10,517 bases of DNA from Phycisphaerae bacterium (lineage in GTDB: Bacteria > Planctomycetota > Phycisphaerae > Phycisphaerales > Phycisphaeraceae), in NCBI GenBank assembly GCA_002688155.1, contig NZCH01000010.1:1-10517 (forward strand). Direction: 5' to 3'. The notes under the pieces were generated by a model. That model was not told the DNA's origin, ran no database searches, and was given only the letters and a program-made list of their open reading frames with translations. A program made the translations under genes and the position numbers. Below, one piece after another: positions 6,718-10,517 of the stretch (within the stretch, counting starts at the first letter, position 1; every line of letters begins with the position of its first letter).

Positions 6718-7635
6718 TTAGAAGTTTTTCGGTCGCGCCGCCCAGTGCATTTTTCGGCTGAGCATGTCCCAATAACTCATGTCCGGGTTCTGCAACAGCA
6801 TCAGATGTTTGCTGTACTTGCGGATGTAGACCTGTTCGCCGGTCATCAGCGGGACGGAGCGCTGGCCGTCAATGAACATCGTGGTCCCTTCGTTGGCGCG
6901 TTCGACGCGCAGGGCGATGCCCGAATCGGCGCTGACGACAACGGGTCGGAACGAGATCGACTGCGGGCAGATCGGCGTGATGCAAAGCGCGTTTAGCCCG
7001 GGTGCGATGATCGGCCCGTGCGCGGACAGGTTGTACGCGGTTGACCCGCCAGGAGTCGCCACGATCACGCCGTCACCGAAGAACGTCGTGGCGCTTTGCT
7101 GGGCCTTGCTTGGATCGATGCACAGTTCGAGTTGGATCATTCGAAACGGCGGGCCGGCCGTGATAACCGCGTCGTTAAAACCCGGTGACTGAAACTTGCA
7201 GTGCTCCATGTCGAGTTGATCGACGCGGCAATCTGCGGCATCATCGTCGAACACCATCACATCGACCATGACGCGCGAGCTCGACGGGCACTTGCCCGAC
7301 ACGATCAGGTCCCAGTGACAGCACAGGTCGTCGAACGAGAATTCGGTGAGAAACCCGAGTGAGCCGTAATTGACGCCGACAACGGGCAGATCAAGGTCGA
7401 TAACGTTGCGTGCCTGGCTGATCATCGTGCCGTCGCCGCCGAAGACGATGATCAGGTCCGCGTCGGGCAGTTCGCCCGCCTGCACGTGATTGAATGTGCT
7501 AAAGTTCGGTGCGGCCACCACATCGGCACGCTGCGCGAACCACTGCTTGGCCTCGTCCAGCGCGTCGAGTACCTGCGGCTTCTGCGTGTTGCCGATGATG
7601 ATCAGGCGGGGACGGTCGGGCATAAGCAATATCAT
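6718..7635 (-). CDS. nadK: NAD kinase
   Basis: NadK phosphorylates NAD to NADP with ATP or polyphosphate and is the sole known route to NADP in most bacteria; it is a cytoplasmic oligomer. The 305-aa reading shows the first strand PRLIIIGNTQKP (9-20), the GGDGT motif (66-70, phosphate binding, catalytic Asp), NYGSLGFLTE (89-98), FNDAVI (153-158) and the second signature GDGVIVATPGGSTAY (187-201), which is the family's most diagnostic region. All expected key residues are present. Two starts compete: ATG 7635 (used here) and ATG 7623, giving MPDRPRLIIIGN. The second is attractive because TATGAT (7631-7636, minus strand) would be a -10 box about 7 nt before it; neither has a Shine-Dalgarno. nadK is divergent from the zinc dehydrogenase (92-bp gap) and leads a probable nadK-mscS operon. 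Confidence 0.96.
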   Translation of the reverse strand: MILLMPDRPRLIIIGNTQKPQVLDALDEAKQWFAQRADVVAAPNFSTFNHVQAGELPDADLIIVFGGDGTMISQARNVIDLDLPVVGVNYGSLGFLTEFSFDDLCCHWDLIVSGKCPSSSRVMVDVMVFDDDAADCRVDQLDMEHCKFQSPGFNDAVITAGPPFRMIQLELCIDPSKAQQSATTFFGDGVIVATPGGSTAYNLSAHGPIIAPGLNALCITPICPQSISFRPVVVSADSGIALRVERANEGTTMFIDGQRSVPLMTGEQVYIRKYSKHLMLLQNPDMSYWDMLSRKMHWAARPKNF

Positions 7636-7716
7636 AAGGGCAATAGGCCTGGAGGCGGGGATACCCTTCAGGCGGCGGTGGCACTGGCCGATAAAACAAA
7701 ATAACTGCGCCCATTT

Positions 7717-7720
7717 GGAG
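7717..7720 (+). promoter_or_regulatory. Ribosome-binding site supporting a GTG start for the zinc dehydrogenase
   Basis: GGAG ends 7 nt before GTG 7728, ideal spacing. No in-frame ATG precedes the conserved QALVFDG strand, so the GTG is well supported. Confidence 0.7.
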
Positions 7721-7727
7721 ACCGATT

Positions 7728-8699
7728 GTGCAAGCGCTGGTATTTGACGGCGACCGCCTGACTCTCGAAGCGAACCGCGCTGATCCTCGGCCCGGACCCG
7801 GGGAGGCGCTGATTCGGCCAGTGCGTATGGGCGTCTGCGCGACCGATCTGGAAATCTGCCGGGGATACATGGGGTTCGCCGGCACGCTCGGGCATGAGTT
7901 TGTCGGCAAGGTTGAGCAGGTCGGTAACCGTGGCGACAAGGACTGGGTTGGTCGGCGCGTCGTCGGCTCGATCAACTGCGTGTGCGGACAGTGCGATATG
8001 TGCCGTGGTGGGTTGCCCGAGCACTGCCGCGACCGCACGGTGCTCGGCATCGCGGGGCGCGATGGATGTTTCGCTCAGCGGTTTGTACTGCCCACACAGA
8101 ATCTGTACCAGGTGCCCGACAGCGTCGACGATGACCACGCGGTATTTACCGAACCGCTGGCGGCCGCGTACCAGATCTTGCGGCAGTTGACCATTGAGGG
8201 TCGGCCATACATCACGGTGCTTGGCGACGGCCGACTGGGCCTGCTTTGTGCGCAGGTGCTTTCCCAACTCAACGCGGCGGTGCGTTGCCTGGGCAAACAC
8301 CAGAACAAGCTCGAACTATGCGAGAAATGGGGCGTCAAGCACCGACTTGTTGGCGACGTGGGCATGCGCGCTGACCAGGACATCGTGGTCGACTGCACCG
8401 GATCGCCAAGCGGACTTGAAACGGCAATGCGAATGGTGCGCCCGCGCGGTCAGATCGTGCTCAAGACCACGCTCGCGGCGGACGGGCATTCGGGCATTGA
8501 CCTGTCACCACTTGTGATTCAGGAGATCGAACTGATCGGCAGTCGATGTGGGCCGTTCGCCGAAGCGCTAAGGGCGCTTGCGGCGAATGAGGTCGACGTG
8601 CTTAGTCTGATCAGCCGGCGCACGAAACTGGCGGACGGCGTCGATGCGATGCGCGCGGCGGCAAGTAACGGCACGATCAAGGTGCTTCTCGAGCCGTGA
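7728..8699 (+). CDS. Zinc-dependent medium-chain alcohol dehydrogenase-like oxidoreductase (MDR)
   Basis: This 323-aa cytoplasmic protein is of the GroES-like plus Rossmann type, oxidising an alcohol or polyol with NAD(P). Catalytic zinc ligands are C37 (GVCATDLEI, 35-43) and H56 with E57 (GHEFVG, 55-60), plus probably E142 in FTEPLAAA. The structural zinc lobe has C86, C89, C92 and C100, with an extra C84. The nucleotide-binding loop is VLGDGRLGLL (164-173). DCTGSPSGL and a GQIVLK strand follow, as in sorbitol and threonine dehydrogenase relatives. At 323 aa it is slightly shorter than the ~345 of threonine or sorbitol dehydrogenases, mainly between domains. Translation begins at GTG 7728 behind a good ribosome site. 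It is a lone gene between divergent nadK and convergent uppP, so the substrate remains open. The superfamily is certain; the physiological reaction is not. Confidence 0.93.
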   Translation: MQALVFDGDRLTLEANRADPRPGPGEALIRPVRMGVCATDLEICRGYMGFAGTLGHEFVGKVEQVGNRGDKDWVGRRVVGSINCVCGQCDMCRGGLPEHCRDRTVLGIAGRDGCFAQRFVLPTQNLYQVPDSVDDDHAVFTEPLAAAYQILRQLTIEGRPYITVLGDGRLGLLCAQVLSQLNAAVRCLGKHQNKLELCEKWGVKHRLVGDVGMRADQDIVVDCTGSPSGLETAMRMVRPRGQIVLKTTLAADGHSGIDLSPLVIQEIELIGSRCGPFAEALRALAANEVDVLSLISRRTKLADGVDAMRAAASNGTIKVLLEP

Positions 8700-8794
8700 C
8701 GAGAAAATGTCGAATGCCGGGTGTTGACTGCTGGATGTCAAATTCGCAGCACGTAGCGGTCGCACCGCAGGTGCACCCGGTGAGCGGCACGACG

Positions 8795-9667
8795 TCACTC
8801 AAACATTCCTTGTACGGTCAGTACGCCTGTTGCCATCAGCACGGTGATGACCGCGGCAAGCCCCAGCCGATACCATCCAAACGGTGCAACGCCGTACCGC
8901 GTCAGCACGCCGACGAACCATCGCACGGCGATCATAGCGGAGATGGCCGACGCGACCATGCCGATCACAAACGGACCCACCGCGATTTGCTCGAGCATCT
9001 GACCGCCTTCGGAGACGAACCGGTAACCGGTCGCCCCGCCGAGCGTCACGAGACCGAGCAGGAAGCTGAACTCGGCGGCCGCACGCGGGCGCAGGCCCAG
9101 CATCAGCGCGGCGACGATGGTTACCATCGATCGGCTGGTGCCAGGCCACATGGCGATGCATTGGCCGCAACCGATCAGAAGCGCGATCGGCCAGGTGATG
9201 TGGTCCAGGCCGCTACCCTTGTGCTCGGTGTGCGACAGTTTGCGCGAGTACGCGACGGCCAGCATCATCCAGGCACCTACGAACAGCGCGCCCACGACAG
9301 GCAGCGGGTGAAACAAGTGCTCTTCGATTGCGCTTTCGAACACCGGACCGATCACCGCCGCCGGCAGCAGCGCGACGAACAGGTTCACCGCCAGCCGCAG
9401 CCCGGTGCTGTCGCCGTCGCCGATGCTCACCACGCCCAGGATGCCACGCATTATTTGCCAGACACGACGCCAGTACAGGATCAGCACGGCGATGATCGCG
9501 CCGAACTGAATTACGATGTTGAACGAATTGACCGCGTGCCAGGTGTCCGGGGTGTCGGACAGGCCCAGCAGCCACGCCATGAGGATCAGATGGCCCGTCG
9601 AGCTGACCGGCAGGTATTCCGTCACCCCTTCGACCACACCAAGAATCAGTGCTTGCCACCACGTCAT
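8795..9667 (-). CDS. uppP: Undecaprenyl-diphosphatase (bacitracin resistance protein BacA type)
   Basis: UppP is a polytopic inner-membrane phosphatase that recycles undecaprenyl diphosphate to the monophosphate lipid carrier used in peptidoglycan and other envelope polymers; high levels confer bacitracin resistance. At 290 aa it has the family length. Motif 1 is EGVTEYLPVSSTGHL (13-27), with E13, E17, S23 and H26 matching the E. coli catalytic positions E17, E21, S27 and H30. Motif 2 is PGTSRS (175-180), with R179 corresponding to R174. FNIVIQFGAIIAV (49-61) is the usual segment between them. Eight or so hydrophobic segments span the sequence. The ATG at 9667 is preceded by AAGGA (9678-9682 on this strand) with a 10-nt spacer. 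It converges with the zinc dehydrogenase (95-bp gap) and diverges from metH (123-bp gap). The 324-aa plus-strand frame opposite it is a shadow. Confidence 0.97.
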   Translation of the reverse strand: MTWWQALILGVVEGVTEYLPVSSTGHLILMAWLLGLSDTPDTWHAVNSFNIVIQFGAIIAVLILYWRRVWQIMRGILGVVSIGDGDSTGLRLAVNLFVALLPAAVIGPVFESAIEEHLFHPLPVVGALFVGAWMMLAVAYSRKLSHTEHKGSGLDHITWPIALLIGCGQCIAMWPGTSRSMVTIVAALMLGLRPRAAAEFSFLLGLVTLGGATGYRFVSEGGQMLEQIAVGPFVIGMVASAISAMIAVRWFVGVLTRYGVAPFGWYRLGLAAVITVLMATGVLTVQGMFE

Positions 9668-9714
9668 TGAAACACGTTCCTTATTGCACCACTCGCCAGT
9701 GCTCGACCGTTTGA

Positions 9715-9734
9715 ACCGATATGACTGTATCGGT
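9715..9734. promoter_or_regulatory. Inverted repeat in the uppP-metH divergent intergenic region
   Basis: ACCGATA (9715-9721) and TATCGGT (9728-9734) are exact reverse complements around TGACTG. A second, overlapping pairing, ATGAC/GTCAT (9721-9725 with 9733-9737), is also exact. The site lies 48 bp from the uppP start and 57 bp from the metH start, a reasonable place for an operator acting on one or both genes. It does not resemble a MetJ box, and the 123-bp gap is too short for a full cobalamin riboswitch. No convincing promoter hexamers were found. Confidence 0.35.
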
Positions 9735-9790
9735 CATTCGCCCGTGCCGACCGATTGTCGTGCCGTCCGAATAAACGCGCGAAACCAACC

Positions 9791-10517
9791 ATGTCCCACC
9801 TCCTGAAACAACTGCGGCACCGCGTCCTGCTGCTCGATGGCGCGATGGGCACATCCGTGCACAAATGCGATCTGGACCTGCAAGGCGACTTTCTGGACAA
9901 GGAAAACTGCACTGAAGTGCTCGTGCACTCGCGGCCGGACGTGGTGCAGAGCATTCATGAATCGTTCCTTGCCGCCGGATCGGACATGGTTGAGACGAAC
10001 ACGTTCGGTGCAAACCCGCTTGTGCTGGCGGAGTTTGACCTGGCGCCCCAGACGCGGGCGCTCAACGAGCAAGCATCTCAAATCGCCCGAGCCGCATGTG
10101 ATCGTTTTACGAGTGATGACAAGCCGCGGTTCGTCGCCGGTTCGATCGGGCCGGGCACAAAGCTCATCACACTTGGCCACACCGACTGGGACATGTTGTT
10201 CGCCAGCTACCTCGAACAGGTACGAGGCTTACTCGACGGCGGCGTCGATGTGCTGCTCATTGAAACGGCGCAGGATCTTCTCCAAATCAAGGTCGTGATC
10301 AATGCGTGCCTCGAAGCACTCAGTGAGCGTAGTCTGACGACCGACGAAGTGCCCATCATGACACAGGTCACGATCGAGACGACCGGCACCATGTTGCTTG
10401 GCACGGAGATTTCGGCCGCAGCGGTGGCGCTGGGCAATTACCCGATCATGTCGATGGGACTCAACTGCGCAACCGGCCCGACACAGATGGCTGAGCACGT
10501 GCAGTGGCTGGGCCGGC
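9791..10517 (+). CDS. metH: Cobalamin-dependent methionine synthase, N-terminal homocysteine-binding part, cut by window edge
   Basis: MetH makes methionine from homocysteine and 5-methyltetrahydrofolate using methylcobalamin. The window holds 242 codons of a protein that normally has over 1,100, covering most of the homocysteine-binding barrel. Seen are LLLDGAMGT (13-21), SRPDVV and SIHESFLAAGSDMVETNTFG (54-73), AGSIGPGTK, DGGVDVLLIETAQDL and MGLNCATGP, whose C226 is the first zinc-thiolate ligand (Cys247 in E. coli). The later CC zinc pair, pterin, cobalamin and activation domains would lie beyond the edge. The ATG at 9791 gives the natural N-terminus; no Shine-Dalgarno is visible. Stand-alone homocysteine methyltransferases (BHMT-like or MmuM) share this domain, but the DGAMGT...VETNTFGA pattern and overall similarity fit MetH. 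It might be one part of a split enzyme, which the window cannot show. Confidence 0.92.
   Translation, partial: MSHLLKQLRHRVLLLDGAMGTSVHKCDLDLQGDFLDKENCTEVLVHSRPDVVQSIHESFLAAGSDMVETNTFGANPLVLAEFDLAPQTRALNEQASQIARAACDRFTSDDKPRFVAGSIGPGTKLITLGHTDWDMLFASYLEQVRGLLDGGVDVLLIETAQDLLQIKVVINACLEALSERSLTTDEVPIMTQVTIETTGTMLLGTEISAAAVALGNYPIMSMGLNCATGPTQMAEHVQWLGR

Noticed and set aside
5810..6721. 303-aa plus-strand reading frame opposite mscS
   Set aside because: It is rich in His, Asp and Arg with no recognisable domain, and lies fully antisense to a well-supported MscS. A GC-rich shadow.
8756..8774. Short hairpins GCGGT/ACCGC and GCACC/GGTGC between the zinc dehydrogenase and uppP
   Set aside because: Stems of 5 bp with 3-nt loops and no T-tract are expected by chance in GC-rich DNA; not enough for a terminator call.
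8696..9670. 324-aa plus-strand reading frame opposite uppP
   Set aside because: Low-complexity His/Gln/Arg-rich composition and no domain; antisense to UppP with both catalytic motifs intact.
9668..9790. SAM, SAH or cobalamin riboswitch before metH
   Set aside because: The gap is 123 bp, and I see none of the conserved core elements of these classes.
1..10517. CRISPR arrays, tRNA/rRNA genes, insertion sequences, phage or defence genes
   Set aside because: I saw no spaced repeats, transposase motifs, clover-leaf signatures or defence domains on either strand; the genes are core metabolism and envelope functions.

Overview
The window is a GC-rich bacterial chromosome segment of about 10.5 kb, made mostly of single-copy housekeeping genes. 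Several features suggest a member of the Planctomycetota (perhaps Phycisphaerae-like). The clearest is a zinc-ribbon protein with the CxxCGYxLRGL signature that recurs in that phylum. The other hints are GC-rich codon use, genes that often lack a Shine-Dalgarno sequence, and loose gene packing with frequent strand switches. This assignment is an inference from motifs, not from any search.

Layout, left to right. A 3'-truncated pdxH (pyridoxamine 5'-phosphate oxidase) runs leftward off the edge. Next comes a short stretch that looks like the decayed remnant of a TauE/SafE-type permease. A rightward short-chain dehydrogenase/reductase (SDR) follows. Between the SDR and gpmI lies a ~600 bp region. 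It holds a perfect 10-bp-stem hairpin, a leftward zinc-ribbon membrane protein with no visible start codon, and a tandem GACTTTC heptamer array directly in front of gpmI.

The central rightward block is gpmI (cofactor-independent phosphoglycerate mutase), a membrane family-2 glycosyltransferase 22 bp downstream, and a small PilZ-like protein about 100 bp further on. Facing it is a leftward pair, nadK (NAD kinase) then mscS (small mechanosensitive channel), 44 bp apart and probably co-transcribed. Divergent from nadK is a zinc-dependent medium-chain dehydrogenase with a GTG start and a good ribosome-binding site. Convergent with that is uppP (undecaprenyl-diphosphatase). Divergent from uppP is the 5' end of metH (cobalamin-dependent methionine synthase), which runs off the right edge.

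Functionally these are unlinked core functions: vitamin B6, glycolysis, NADP supply, osmotic safety valve, cell-wall lipid carrier recycling and methionine synthesis. The most plausible local partnership is the glycosyltransferase with the PilZ-like protein, since c-di-GMP receptors often control polysaccharide glycosyltransferases. I see no tRNA, rRNA, CRISPR array, insertion sequence, phage gene or defence cassette. I found no convincing new multi-gene system. The points most worth a second look are the heptamer array over the gpmI promoter region, the damaged zinc-ribbon gene, the in-frame 27-bp duplication in the glycosyltransferase, and the glycosyltransferase/PilZ pair.
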